From: Armatimonadota bacterium
GTDB taxonomy: Bacteria; Armatimonadota; Fimbriimonadia; Fimbriimonadales; Fimbriimonadaceae
Length of the DNA: 64,000 nucleotides
Assembly: GCA_018268255.1 (NCBI GenBank)
Contig: JAFDWX010000006.1
Span: 1-64,000, forward strand
Reading direction: 5' to 3'
In this document: in pieces, positions 7,847 through 16,693 of the stretch
Position numbering within the stretch: the stretch's first letter is position 1
Layout: every line of letters begins with the position of its first letter
The notes under the pieces: model-generated
Told to the model about the DNA's origin: nothing
The model's input: only the letters and a program-made list of their open reading frames with translations
Database searches by the model: none
Program-made: the position numbers and the translations under genes

Positions 7847-8812
7847 ATGGCCGACAATCAAAAACAATTCAAAGGGTTCTTGGCAAACATCGAGCTGGTC
7901 GGCGACGACTTGGCCGATCTTCGCACGTCACGCGACGCAAATCGCGACAGGATCAAAAAGCACTGGAAGGATGTGCTAAAGAGAACCGTCCCGAGTTTTG
8001 AAGAACAAGGCTCCTTCGAGATGGGAACGGTTGTGCGTCCAATCTCTGGCGATTACGATCTGGATGACGGAATGTATTTGCAGTGCATCGGTGATGATCC
8101 GGATGAATGGCCAGCGACGAGTACCGTTCAGGGTTGGATTGTTGATGCGGTAAAAGGTGCGACGAGTACAGACCCCAAGAAGATGAAGAGGTGTGTGCGC
8201 ATTCCGTACATGGGTGGCTATCACATTGACATCCCTGCCTACGGCACGGACTCATTCGGGACGGTCAGGGTTTTTAAGAAGGACCAGGATCCTATTGAGT
8301 TTGACGAGAGTAATCCAGTGGCGCTAGTTGATTGGTTCAAGGAGCGAAAGAAATCTCATACCAATGTCAGGGACCTAGTCCGCTTCTTCAAGGCATGGAG
8401 AGATCACAAGAAGGGAGCGCTACTGAAGATCAAATCAGTAACCATGACAATCCTTATCTCGGAGCAGATTGTTTCGAGCGAATCTTACGCCCAGAGTGTG
8501 ATCTCAACAGCAAGAGCTTGCGATACATACATTCGCTATGGCAACAAAGTGTGCAAGCCAGTAGCACCTTTTGACGAGCTGACATCGAGCTGGACAAACG
8601 AGGATCGAGCGGCCATAGCCGACTTGTTCAAGGCTCTTGCTGATCGCGGAGACGATGCGGCGTCCGCCGAGACGGAGAGAGAAGGAGCACTTATTTGGGA
8701 GAGGCAATTCGGTAGTCGTTTTCCCGTACCTGATGTCGATGCTTCAAAGTCAGCGGGAGAAGCTTTGCGCACAGCCGTCCCACCAGTCGTTACAAGTGGC
8801 AAATTCGCTTAG
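7847..8812 (+). CDS. CD-NTase (cyclic dinucleotide synthase) of type II CBASS
   Basis: 321 residues. The nucleotidyltransferase signature is GSFEMGTVVRP followed by DYDLDDG (residues about 56-78), with the third metal-binding Asp in YHIDIPAY near 127. This is the DncV-like arrangement, so a 3'3'-cGAMP-type product is a reasonable inference given the CapV effector. The open frame extends back to 7781 inside capV; ATG 7847 is chosen because it starts just after capV and family text begins soon after (QKQFKGFLANIEL). The C-terminal residues are the expected site for Cap2-mediated conjugation. The protein ends TSGKFA. Confidence 0.92.
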   Translation: MADNQKQFKGFLANIELVGDDLADLRTSRDANRDRIKKHWKDVLKRTVPSFEEQGSFEMGTVVRPISGDYDLDDGMYLQCIGDDPDEWPATSTVQGWIVDAVKGATSTDPKKMKRCVRIPYMGGYHIDIPAYGTDSFGTVRVFKKDQDPIEFDESNPVALVDWFKERKKSHTNVRDLVRFFKAWRDHKKGALLKIKSVTMTILISEQIVSSESYAQSVISTARACDTYIRYGNKVCKPVAPFDELTSSWTNEDRAAIADLFKALADRGDDAASAETEREGALIWERQFGSRFPVPDVDASKSAGEALRTAVPPVVTSGKFA

Positions 8813-10478
8813 CGACCAATTTAGCGCATGGGCCACTGAGTCTCGGAATCAAGCTAGGGTGGCTTTGGCAACCCGCTACGACTTCCAAACTGTAAAGTGC
8901 TGTCGCTCTAGCAATGTTGAAGCTTGGCGGATCAAAGTGGATTCGCCACATGCCGAGTTCATTCGACTCGAGGTCTCCGCCCGATTTCCCCTTGAGTTGC
9001 CAGACGTCTTCGTCGAGGACTCAGGCATTTACGGTCAAGTGCCTCACATTGATCACAACCTAAAGCTGTGTTACTGCGATGAGGACACTTCCTCAGTTGA
9101 CCCCACTCGGCCCGGCGACGTCGTCCAGTGGGTTATTGAGCAGACGATGGCCGTGTTAGAAGTAGGTGAAGTGCGACCCGATGACTTTGCTACCGAGTTC
9201 ACCTATTATTGGACAGGTTCTCTGCCCTATCTTTCACTTCTTCGTGATGTCGTGACCCCAAGGATTGTCGAAGTTCTACATCTAGACCAGAAAGTAAGCC
9301 AACCCAATCAGTTCCTCGCACACGAGGATCGAGACGAGGCGCTTCGATGGCTAAAGCAGTCAACAATTGGTAGACCGACCGTGTATTCACGAGCGCTATT
9401 CTTGCCTAACTTGATTGGTCCTGTTCCTCCATATCCCGAGACTAACGAGGATGTCTATGCCCTGATCAAAGCTAACGGCGGCGAGGCACAGAAACTGTGG
9501 GAGCAATTTATGCGGCAGGAGTCGGGCAGAACCCACATACTTTCGACTGTTGGTTCAAGTCGGGGAGATACCCTCATCGGATGGGAACATACTAGAGCCG
9601 CGGCCGGTTCGAGCAGCAAACTTCATGGAGCTGTCAAAGGGTTCCGTCCGGGTAGGGCTCCGTTTTCAATGGAGCTCGCGCACAACTGGGGAAGAAAGAC
9701 ACCCCTTCGGCGCTTCGACGGAGTTTCGATCACCTTAGATCGTCTGGTGAAGAGAACAGAAGGCGCAAGTGAACCACGATTTAGGCATGCCTTGCTGATC
9801 GGCGCTGGTTCCCTAGGCAGTAACTTGATGACTTCACTCTGTGCATCTACCCAACTCGAACGCATTTCAATAATTGATCCAGACACGCTGAAGATAGAAA
9901 ATGTGCTTCGGCATAGTTGTGGATTTGACAAAGTTGGGATGTCTAAGGCGAGAGCCGTAGCGAGTTTGATCGGTACTGACTGTCCGTGGGTTATTTTCGA
10001 CGAGATTAGCTTGAACGTGCTCGACTGCCTTGATAAATTCGATGAGATCAGTTCTACGGCTGACCTGGTTATTCTTACTACTGGAAACGATGCAATTGAG
10101 ACTTTGCTACTGGACAAGTTGTTTGCACGCAGAAGAGAGGGTCAACTAGTTCACCGGGCATGGATTACATCGGGAGCAGATGCAGGATATGTTGTCCGAT
10201 ATCAAGTTGGATCCGCTGGCTGCCACCGGTGCACAGAATTGCCCGAAGCAGAGCACTCCGAAGACATTAGGTATGAACCGGGCTGTAGTGCAGGCTTCGC
10301 AAGGTACGGAGGTTCGCGGCTTCAGAGGTTCATCGCAGTGGCCAGCGATTTGATGCTATCGGCCCCGTCAGGTCCATGCGTCCTCAAGTGGCACGGCAGA
10401 GAAGACAACGAGTCTGAATCGTCTGACAGGGTTGAAGTGAGTTACGTCGGCCAGGAGGTGAGATGCGCAGTTTGCTGA
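8796..10478 (+). CDS. cap2: Cap2: fused E2-E1 ubiquitin-transfer-like protein of CBASS
   Basis: About 560 residues. The N-terminal E2-like domain has HIDHNLKLCYCDED (about 85-98), where the first Cys is the expected E2 active site. The C-terminal E1/ThiF adenylation domain begins with ALLIGAGSLGSNLMTSL (about 330), followed by ISIIDPDTLKIENVLRH; a Cys-rich part near 470 (GCHRCTELPE, EPGCSAG) may bind zinc or hold the E1 cysteine. Cap2 conjugates the CD-NTase C-terminus to targets and primes it. The frame is open from 8637; GTG 8796 (17-bp overlap with the cyclase) or ATG 8739 are possible starts. The start is the weakest part of this call. Confidence 0.85.
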   Translation: MANSLSDQFSAWATESRNQARVALATRYDFQTVKCCRSSNVEAWRIKVDSPHAEFIRLEVSARFPLELPDVFVEDSGIYGQVPHIDHNLKLCYCDEDTSSVDPTRPGDVVQWVIEQTMAVLEVGEVRPDDFATEFTYYWTGSLPYLSLLRDVVTPRIVEVLHLDQKVSQPNQFLAHEDRDEALRWLKQSTIGRPTVYSRALFLPNLIGPVPPYPETNEDVYALIKANGGEAQKLWEQFMRQESGRTHILSTVGSSRGDTLIGWEHTRAAAGSSSKLHGAVKGFRPGRAPFSMELAHNWGRKTPLRRFDGVSITLDRLVKRTEGASEPRFRHALLIGAGSLGSNLMTSLCASTQLERISIIDPDTLKIENVLRHSCGFDKVGMSKARAVASLIGTDCPWVIFDEISLNVLDCLDKFDEISSTADLVILTTGNDAIETLLLDKLFARRREGQLVHRAWITSGADAGYVVRYQVGSAGCHRCTELPEAEHSEDIRYEPGCSAGFARYGGSRLQRFIAVASDLMLSAPSGPCVLKWHGREDNESESSDRVEVSYVGQEVRCAVC

Positions 10479-10948
10479 AGGCAAAGAGCATTAGTGCGCC
10501 GCGAGTCGTGATTTCTCGAAGGGCTTATGCGAACATGTGCGCTTTTCGCCAAAGGGCAAATGAGAGTGAGGCTGGCGGCATTCTAATCGGAGCATTCTTT
10601 CCGACAAAGAACGAGTATCACGTTTGTGTAGCGACGAGACCAAGTAGATTTGATCGCCGGGGTCGATACTTTTTCCATAGGGACGCGAAGAATGCGACGC
10701 GCATTGCACGGCGATTTTGGAGCCTGAGCGATGGTCAGCTGCATTATTTGGGTGAGTGGCACTCACATCCCGAGCCCGTTCCGCGTCCGTCGATAACCGA
10801 TAAGATCACAATGGGAAGGCTTAGAAAGGATTCAACCACCGTCGCAGGATGTCTGATGTTGGTGATCATTGGTCAGGAAACTGACTGGATCGGCTTCTGG
10901 TCCGAGAGCGGCTATAGTCACATTTGCTTCGAGATAGCTGACGAATAG
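10463..10948 (+). CDS. cap3: Cap3: JAMM/JAB deconjugating peptidase of CBASS
   Basis: 161 residues. The JAMM zinc-metalloprotease motif is complete: the Glu in ESEAGGILIG (near residue 35) and HSHPEPVPRPSITD (near 100), giving HxH...D. Cap3 removes Cap2-made conjugates from the CD-NTase and tunes the system. ATG 10463 follows AGGAGGTGAG closely and overlaps cap2 by 16 bp. It is the last gene of the plus-strand string; the integrase gene approaches from the other side with a 67-bp gap. Confidence 0.92.
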   Translation: MRSLLKAKSISAPRVVISRRAYANMCAFRQRANESEAGGILIGAFFPTKNEYHVCVATRPSRFDRRGRYFFHRDAKNATRIARRFWSLSDGQLHYLGEWHSHPEPVPRPSITDKITMGRLRKDSTTVAGCLMLVIIGQETDWIGFWSESGYSHICFEIADE

Positions 10949-11015
10949 GCGCTTCGGGTAGCTCAGAGAATAGCCGAGGTTGACTCGGAGCATGTCCGCT
11001 CTAGCGCCTGAGAAC

Positions 11016-12164
11016 TTAGTCGTTGGAAAGGGATGGATTGGGGCAATACGCATCCTGTAGTCTCTCAGCGGCATCACGCATCGCCCCATCCAGCACGTGC
11101 CCGTACAGGTTTGAAGTCAACGCTATCTGAGAATGCCCGAGATAGCGGCTGACCTGGTGGAGGTTCAGACCCGCCATCAGCATAAAGGTAGCGGCTGAGT
11201 GCCGGAGGGAATGCATTCCAGTGCGGGGAAGTCCTGCCTTCTCCAAGGCGACGTGCAGGTAGTCGTTGACGTATTTTGGGTCGAAGGGACGCCCCCACGG
11301 GTTTAGGAAAACGAGGTCGAGTTCGTTGTCATATCCCTCATCTTCTTGACGGTTGCGCTCCCTCCGGACCACGTCCAGGGAGTGGCCAACGAGGGGCATC
11401 GTCCGCATACTTTTCTCGGTCTTGAGTGGCTTGAGCACGAGCTTCTTACCCATGCGCTGAAGTTGAGAGGAAACAAGGATGGTTTTCTGCTTGAGGTCCA
11501 CGCCGTCCCAGGTGAGGCCAGTTACCTCTCCGATCCTCATGCCCGTGGCAAGAGTGAACTTGACCAGGTTCTCTATGGGTGAGCCCTCCAGTGCAGTCAG
11601 CAACTTCTGAACTTGCTCCGCATCGAAATACACCTTGGCGTTGCGCTTCACCTTGGGAGCGAACGTCTTGGACACGGGGTTGTCATGTGCCTCACCAAAC
11701 TTCATCGCGACGCCGTACGCCGCCCGTAACGTGCGTCGAGCGGCGGCGATGGTGTTTGCAGTCGCTCCGTCGTCTTCGATGGTCTTAAAGAGCCTTGTGA
11801 CATCCATGGGCGTCACTTGCTGAAGTTCCATCCGCCCGAGGTAGGGCTTGATCCTCCGTTCGCACATGAGGCGATAGAACTCGTACGTCTTGAACTCACG
11901 ATTGGGCTTGACGTGCTCTTCAAGCCAAACATTGAGCCACGAGGACACAGTGTGTCCACGCCGGTCCGGAATCGAGCGACCGGCGACGAGCATCGCATTC
12001 AGCTCATTGAGGGCCTTGACCGCGTCACCCTGCGTCCGACAGCTCACCTGGCGATACTTCGGACGGCCCTCAGGGGTGAAACCATCTTGCACCTGAGCGA
12101 CATACTTCTTGCCACGCTTGAAGATGCTTCCGGAGCCTTTCTCTCGTCTTCCTGATCGGGCCAT
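11016..12164 (-). CDS. int: Tyrosine recombinase (island integrase)
   Basis: 382 residues. An N-terminal AP2-like arm-binding segment (GSIFKRGKKYVAQVQDGF) is followed by a core-binding SAM-like domain (about 65-160) and the catalytic domain. The catalytic set is visible: Arg in GMRIGEVTGL, HSLRHSAATF (His-x-x-Arg), His in YLGHSQ, and Tyr in NLYGHV near the C-terminus. It is the only recombinase in the window and sits 150 bp from the tRNA fragment it presumably targets. Transcription runs toward the CBASS genes. Direct repeats in its upstream region may be its own arm-type sites. Confidence 0.93.
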   Translation of the reverse strand: MARSGRREKGSGSIFKRGKKYVAQVQDGFTPEGRPKYRQVSCRTQGDAVKALNELNAMLVAGRSIPDRRGHTVSSWLNVWLEEHVKPNREFKTYEFYRLMCERRIKPYLGRMELQQVTPMDVTRLFKTIEDDGATANTIAAARRTLRAAYGVAMKFGEAHDNPVSKTFAPKVKRNAKVYFDAEQVQKLLTALEGSPIENLVKFTLATGMRIGEVTGLTWDGVDLKQKTILVSSQLQRMGKKLVLKPLKTEKSMRTMPLVGHSLDVVRRERNRQEDEGYDNELDLVFLNPWGRPFDPKYVNDYLHVALEKAGLPRTGMHSLRHSAATFMLMAGLNLHQVSRYLGHSQIALTSNLYGHVLDGAMRDAAERLQDAYCPNPSLSND

Positions 12165-12166
12165 TT

Positions 12167-12210
12167 CTGCAGTTTATTCTACTCTCGTCTGCAGTTTATC
12201 CGCAGTTTAC
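12167..12210. repeat. Three direct 11-bp repeats upstream of the integrase (candidate arm sites)
   Basis: CTGCAGTTTAT occurs at 12167-12177 and 12189-12199. A near copy, CCGCAGTTTAC, lies at 12200-12210. Spacing between starts is 22 and 11 bp, about two turns and one turn of the helix. Their place between the integrase start and the attachment site, and the AP2-like arm-binding N-terminus of the integrase, fit arm-type binding sites. They would also cover the integrase promoter. Confidence 0.5.
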
Positions 12211-12255
12211 CGAGCGGAAATCAGTGGTCAAAAGCGGTCTTCAGTGGACTTTCTA

Positions 12256-12272
12256 GGTTCAAGTGTTGAACC
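12256..12272. other. Perfect inverted repeat between integrase and attachment site
   Basis: GGTTCAA and TTGAACC flank GTG. No T-run follows on either side, so it is not an obvious terminator. It may be an accessory protein or excisionase site. Confidence 0.35.
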
Positions 12273-12315
12273 TGAGCGGACGATTCTGAACGCCGATGGA
12301 TTTGACATTCTGATT

Positions 12316-12360
12316 CTCTTAATCAGCGGGTCGAAGGTTCGAGCCCTTCACGGTCCACCA
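12316..12360 (+). other. tRNA-Lys(CUU) 3' half: island attachment site (attR-type)
   Basis: From the anticodon loop CTCTTAA the text continues as a tRNA 3' half: stem strand TCAGC, a T-arm GAAGG-TTCGAGC-CCTTC with five base pairs, the acceptor strand ACGGTCC, discriminator A and encoded CCA. The matching 5' half (expected GGACCGT with a TAGCTCAG D-arm) is absent from the preceding 100 bp. So this is a displaced half, not a working tRNA. A break at the anticodon loop is typical of tyrosine-recombinase integration. The intact tRNA should be at the other end of the island, left of base 1. Confidence 0.8.
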
Positions 12361-12372
12361 AGATTTGAACTG

Positions 12373-12405
12373 AAAGCCCTTCGGAAACCGAAGGGCTTTC
12401 TTGTT
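12373..12405 (+). terminator. Rho-independent terminator of the former tRNA-Lys gene
   Basis: AAAGCCCTTCGG and CCGAAGGGCTTT form a 12-bp stem around AAA, followed by CTTGTTTTT. It sits 12 bp after the tRNA CCA, so it is the original tRNA terminator kept on the chromosomal side. Confidence 0.85.
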
Positions 12406-13122
12406 TTTGACGGCAGAGTAGATCTGGAAGTCCTAGGGTAGCTCATCACCGATCCAGCACCGCCTAAGATACTTCCTTGTTGATGCCACCCGCCAATCCA
12501 ACTTCAGAACGTTCAAGTAGCTCATATTCTGCTCCGGTGAGATTTCTGACCATCTCAAAAAGGCCAGCGACGATGTCGCGCAGGATGGCGATTGGCAATT
12601 GGGGAAGGTTGCTAAGGTGGTTCCTCTCTCGGTGTCCAGTTGCCGTACGACGTCGCCACCAGAGCCACCATCTGGATGTAGATCTGCTTGAAACACCACG
12701 TACTGATCGTAAGTCGCTGAATATCCCGTGTTTGGGTGCAATAGCGAACAGTGCCGCGCCCCCGGTGGAGTTGTTCGTCAACATGCCTGGCGGACGTCTT
12801 TGGCACCCAGCGGCTCCGTCCTTAGGCCTGGACCCTAACAAGTGAGCCGAGCGGCAATAGCCAGTGCGAAGCCGCTCCGCCGCAGCCCCTTAAGGTTTAG
12901 GTTCAAAATCCCTTCCCATGGCGGGTTTGTTTGTACTGATGAAGGGCTATCCGGCAAGAACCTCGTGGGCCGTTCCTCAACGTTCGAGAAGCAACCGAGC
13001 ACCAGGAAGAAGACATTCCAATCGCTCCGTCCGACTCAACGAGGCCTTCGCTATACTGATTACAGGCGTCGCAAGGGAGCGACGAAGTTATCGGCGCTCG
13101 ACTCGCGACTGGAGGTTAAGTT
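12406..13122. other. About 700 bp without a recognisable gene
   Basis: Open frames occur on both strands, the longest on the minus strand at 12464-12841 (containing LSNLPQLPIAILRDIVAGLF). They overlap each other in several frames and lack a Shine-Dalgarno sequence or a family I recognise. It may be an old gene remnant at the island boundary. The right end is the leader of the pyruvate oxidoreductase gene, with a possible -10 (TATACT, 13052-13057) and a GGAGG at 13111-13115. Confidence 0.45.
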
Positions 13123-16100
13123 GTGGATCGCTGGATAACTATTGCCGGCAACGAAGCGGCAGCCCGTATCGCCTACAAGGTAAGCGAAGTCATCGCAATT
13201 TATCCCATCACCCCGTCGAGTGACATGGGAGAGTTGTGCGACCAGTGGAGTGCTGAGGGACTCCAGAACATCTGGGGGACTATCCCAACTGTCCGGGAGA
13301 TGCAGTCGGAGGGCGGTGCTGCAGGGGCTGTCCACGGCGCAATTCAAGCCGGATCGCTTTGCACCACGTTCACGGCAAGCCAGGGCCTGCTGCTCATGAT
13401 CCCAAACATGTTCAAGATTGCGGGAGAACTCAGTCCTGCGGTCTTTCACATTTCAGCCAGAACGGTCGCCACGCACGCACTTTCCATTTTTGGGGACCAT
13501 AGCGATGTGATGGCCTGCCGGCCGACGGGATGGGCAATGCTCTTCGGAGGTTCCCCTCAAGAAGTTCAGGACTTGGCGCTGATAGCCCACTCGGCCACGC
13601 TCAAAGCTCAAGTGCCGTTCCTCAACATCTTCGATGGGTTTAGGACGTCTCACGAAATCCAGAAAATCGTGCCTCTGGATGATGCTGAGATCAAATCGAT
13701 GATCGATGAGAAGTTGGTCGCTCAGCATCGCTCCCGATCCATGAATCCGGATCATCCGACCATACGGGGAACGGCTCAAAACCCGGACGTCTTCTTCCAG
13801 ACTCGCGAGGCCGTAAATCCGTTCTATGATGCGACGGCTGGCATCGTCGCCGACACGATGGACCAGTTCCACAAGCTCACGGGGAGACAATACAACCTAT
13901 TTGACTACATCGGTTCGCCACAAGCTGAAAGGGTCATCGTGATGATGGGTTCAGGCAGCGAATGCGCGGAAGAAGCCGTGCGAGCGCTCAACGCAGCGGG
14001 AGAAAAAGTCGGACTTGTGAAAGTACGCCTATTCCGCCCATTTGATGGTGAGAAGTTCATGCAAGCGTTGCCGCCAACGGTCCAGTCCATCGCCGTTCTG
14101 GATCGCACCAAGGAACCCGGCGCAGTTGGCGAACCTCTGTTCCAAGAGGTGGTGACTGTTCTCGCCGTCCATGGCCATCCTGCGGCTCCCAAGACGATCG
14201 GCGGACGGTACGGACTATCGTCTAAGGAATTCACGCCTACCATGGTCAAGGCTGTCTTCGATGAACTCAACAAGCCTGAACCGAAGAGGCACTTCACGGT
14301 GGGAATCCACGACGACATCACCCACCTCAGCCTGGACCTGCCAGAGATTTTCGACACGGAAGATCCCCTGGGTTACCGAGCTGTCTTTTGGGGCCTAGGC
14401 GCCGATGGAACGGTTGGTGCCAACAAAAACACGATCAAAATCATCGGCGAGGAAACTCCAAACTATGCGCAGGGGTACTTTGTCTACGATTCCAAAAAGT
14501 CGGGATCGGTCACGGTTTCCCACCTGCGTTTTGGGCCGAACCCCATCCGATCGACCTATCTAATTCGCCAAGCGAATTTCGTCGGAATCCACCAATTTGG
14601 CCTTATTTTCCGATATCCGGTGCTGGATCGCGCAGCTCCCGGTGCGACGGTGCTGCTCAACAGCCCATTTGGTCCCGAGGAAACCTGGGAGAGGCTCCCA
14701 CGGACCTTCCAACAGGAGGCTCTGGCCAAGGAGATCAAACTTTACGTGCTGGACGCCTATCAAGTCGCTCAGGAAACCGGGATGGGCGTTCGGATCAATA
14801 GCATCATGCAGACTGCGTTCTTCGCGCTGTGCGGAATCTTGCCACCCGAGGAGGCTGTGGATAAGATTCGCCACGCGATCGAGAAGACGTATGGCAAGCG
14901 TGGCCCGCAAGTGGTCGCCCAGAACTTCGCCGCAGTGGACCAGGCGCTGGCCCATATGCACGAGGCAAAACTGGGGAAGGCTTCCAGCGATATCGATGCA
15001 GTCGAACCGGTCAGTGCAAGCGCGCCAGCGTTTGTACGCGACGTCTTAGGAGAAATCATCGCCCTGCGCGGTGATGACCTACCCGTAAGCGCTTTTCGTG
15101 ATGTCGGGACCTATCCCACTGGCACAACTCAGTATGAGAAGAGGAGTATCTCTCTCGATATTCCCGTCTGGGATCCTGCCATTTGCTCTCAGTGTGGTAA
15201 GTGCGTTCTCCTCTGTCCTCATGGCGCGATGCGAGCCAAGGTGATCCGGGTCGAGGACCTGAAGAACGCTCCACATTCGTTCCACTATGCAGATGCCGCC
15301 AAGTTCCGAGGCGGGGAAGGGCTCGCCTACGTGATCGAAGCCTCGGCGGAAGATTGCACGGGCTGCGGACTGTGTCTGGAGGTTTGCCCCGAAAGAGGAA
15401 CGACGCCAGAGCACGCCGGTGCCAGTCTAGAGCATGTGGACGTCATCCCCGAATCGAACAAGGAGAACTGGGAATACTTCGTCAACTTGACCGACGAGCC
15501 CGCTCTGCCTGAGACACCGATCTTTGACAACGCCAAGGCGCTGCAATTGATCCGGCCGCTCTTCGAATTCTCCGGAGCGTGCGCAGGATGTGGCGAAACT
15601 CCCTATCTCAAACTCCTTTCGCAACTTGTCGGAGATCGTTTGCTGATCGCAAACGCAACCGGCTGCTCCAGCATCTTCGGAGGCAACTTGCCCACGACGC
15701 CATGGTCCAAGGATTCTCATGGACGAGGGCCGTCGTGGAACAACTCGCTGTTTGAGGATAACGCTGAGTTTGGACTTGGAATGCGGCTCAGCATCGACAG
15801 CCAGCGTGACCGAGCGTTTTCCATAATCAAGAAAGAGCGATCAGCGATCGGCGACGACCTAGTGGATCAACTTTTGGCTCCAGAGAAATATGGTGATCCA
15901 GATGCTCTGAAAGCACGCCGCGAGGTGGTCGACCAGCTTCGAGCCAAGCTGCAGGGCCAATCAAGTGAAGAACTTGCCGCGCTTGCCAGCTTGGCGGATT
16001 CGCTCGTTGATCGATCCGTGTGGATTGTCGGTGGGGACGGCTGGGCTTACGATATCGGGTTCGGCGGTTTGGACCATGTGCTCGCAAGCCAGAACAGAGT

Positions 16101-16662
16101 CCGGATTCTGGTTTTGGACACTGAGGTCTATTCCAACACCGGTGGCCAAGCTTCCAAATCGACACCGCGTGCGGCGGTTGCCAAGTTCGCGACAGCTGGC
16201 AAGCCAACGGGAAAGAAAGACCTCGGTCGCATCGCCATGACCTACGGCCATGTGTATGTCGCCGAAGTCGCTATCGGAGCGGACGACAATCAAACGATCC
16301 GCGCGTTCCGGGAAGCCGAGGCTCACAACGGTCCCGCCATCATCGTAGCCTACTGCCATTGCATCGCACACGACTACGACATGAAGGAAGGCTACGCCCA
16401 GCAGAAGCGTGCGGTGGAAAGCGGGTACTGGCCGTTGTATCGATTCAACCCGGCTCGGGCGGAGCGCGGCAGAAATCCGCTGATGCTCGACAGCGCCGAT
16501 CCGACCATCCCCCTTCGCGATTACGTGGAGAAGGAAGGTCGCTATCGCGTGTTGATGCGTCGCGACCCTGAGCTGGCAGATGTGCTCTTATCAGAGGCAC
16601 AAAAGGACGTGGATCGAAAGTGGCTAGCGCTATCGAGGCTGGCAGCAACGAAGGAGCCTTAA
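13123..16662 (+). CDS. nifJ: Pyruvate:ferredoxin (flavodoxin) oxidoreductase
   Basis: 1179 residues, the usual length of the single-chain homodimeric enzyme. It converts pyruvate plus CoA to acetyl-CoA and CO2, passing electrons to ferredoxin or flavodoxin. The N-terminal domain has YPITPSSDMGELCDQWS. Two [4Fe-4S] ferredoxin motifs lie near residues 688 (CSQCGKCVLLCP) and 746 (CTGCGLCLEVCP). The thiamine-diphosphate domain starts near 820 (CAGCGETPYLKLL, NATGCSSIFGGN) with GGDGWAYDIGFGG near 970. GTG 13123 is chosen for GGAGG 7 nt upstream. A flavodoxin gene follows directly, the pairing typical of NifJ. The enzyme is oxygen-sensitive, pointing to anaerobic or microaerobic pyruvate use. Confidence 0.95.
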   Translation: MDRWITIAGNEAAARIAYKVSEVIAIYPITPSSDMGELCDQWSAEGLQNIWGTIPTVREMQSEGGAAGAVHGAIQAGSLCTTFTASQGLLLMIPNMFKIAGELSPAVFHISARTVATHALSIFGDHSDVMACRPTGWAMLFGGSPQEVQDLALIAHSATLKAQVPFLNIFDGFRTSHEIQKIVPLDDAEIKSMIDEKLVAQHRSRSMNPDHPTIRGTAQNPDVFFQTREAVNPFYDATAGIVADTMDQFHKLTGRQYNLFDYIGSPQAERVIVMMGSGSECAEEAVRALNAAGEKVGLVKVRLFRPFDGEKFMQALPPTVQSIAVLDRTKEPGAVGEPLFQEVVTVLAVHGHPAAPKTIGGRYGLSSKEFTPTMVKAVFDELNKPEPKRHFTVGIHDDITHLSLDLPEIFDTEDPLGYRAVFWGLGADGTVGANKNTIKIIGEETPNYAQGYFVYDSKKSGSVTVSHLRFGPNPIRSTYLIRQANFVGIHQFGLIFRYPVLDRAAPGATVLLNSPFGPEETWERLPRTFQQEALAKEIKLYVLDAYQVAQETGMGVRINSIMQTAFFALCGILPPEEAVDKIRHAIEKTYGKRGPQVVAQNFAAVDQALAHMHEAKLGKASSDIDAVEPVSASAPAFVRDVLGEIIALRGDDLPVSAFRDVGTYPTGTTQYEKRSISLDIPVWDPAICSQCGKCVLLCPHGAMRAKVIRVEDLKNAPHSFHYADAAKFRGGEGLAYVIEASAEDCTGCGLCLEVCPERGTTPEHAGASLEHVDVIPESNKENWEYFVNLTDEPALPETPIFDNAKALQLIRPLFEFSGACAGCGETPYLKLLSQLVGDRLLIANATGCSSIFGGNLPTTPWSKDSHGRGPSWNNSLFEDNAEFGLGMRLSIDSQRDRAFSIIKKERSAIGDDLVDQLLAPEKYGDPDALKARREVVDQLRAKLQGQSSEELAALASLADSLVDRSVWIVGGDGWAYDIGFGGLDHVLASQNRVRILVLDTEVYSNTGGQASKSTPRAAVAKFATAGKPTGKKDLGRIAMTYGHVYVAEVAIGADDNQTIRAFREAEAHNGPAIIVAYCHCIAHDYDMKEGYAQQKRAVESGYWPLYRFNPARAERGRNPLMLDSADPTIPLRDYVEKEGRYRVLMRRDPELADVLLSEAQKDVDRKWLALSRLAATKEP

Positions 16663-16693
16663 GGGCTCAGAACAAGGATTGAAGGAGTAAAGA

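Larger units (their letters stand above)
1..12360. mobile_element. Integrated defence island (right-hand part), ends at tRNA-Lys 3' half
   Basis: All genes from the left edge to 10,948 run on the plus strand with overlaps or short gaps and are defence-type: rhuM, AbiJ-like, hsdS with cargo, an HsdR remnant, and type II CBASS. A tyrosine recombinase on the opposite strand follows. A tRNA 3' half plus terminator (12,316-12,404) closes the island. An integrase beside a displaced tRNA 3' half is the classical layout of a site-specific genomic island. The left end, with the expected intact tRNA-Lys, lies outside the window. No structural phage or conjugation genes are visible, so this may be a satellite-like or decayed element. 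Confidence 0.75.

Noticed and set aside
12230-12360. A complete tRNA gene ending at the CCA at 12360
   Set aside because: The 3' half is excellent, but the preceding bases give no D-arm, no TAGCTCAG text and an acceptor strand with mismatches. It is a tRNA fragment.
12464-12841. Minus-strand open frame of 125 residues near the island end
   Set aside because: Low-complexity Arg/Trp/Ser text, competing frames on both strands, no ribosome site. Left as part of an unassigned stretch.
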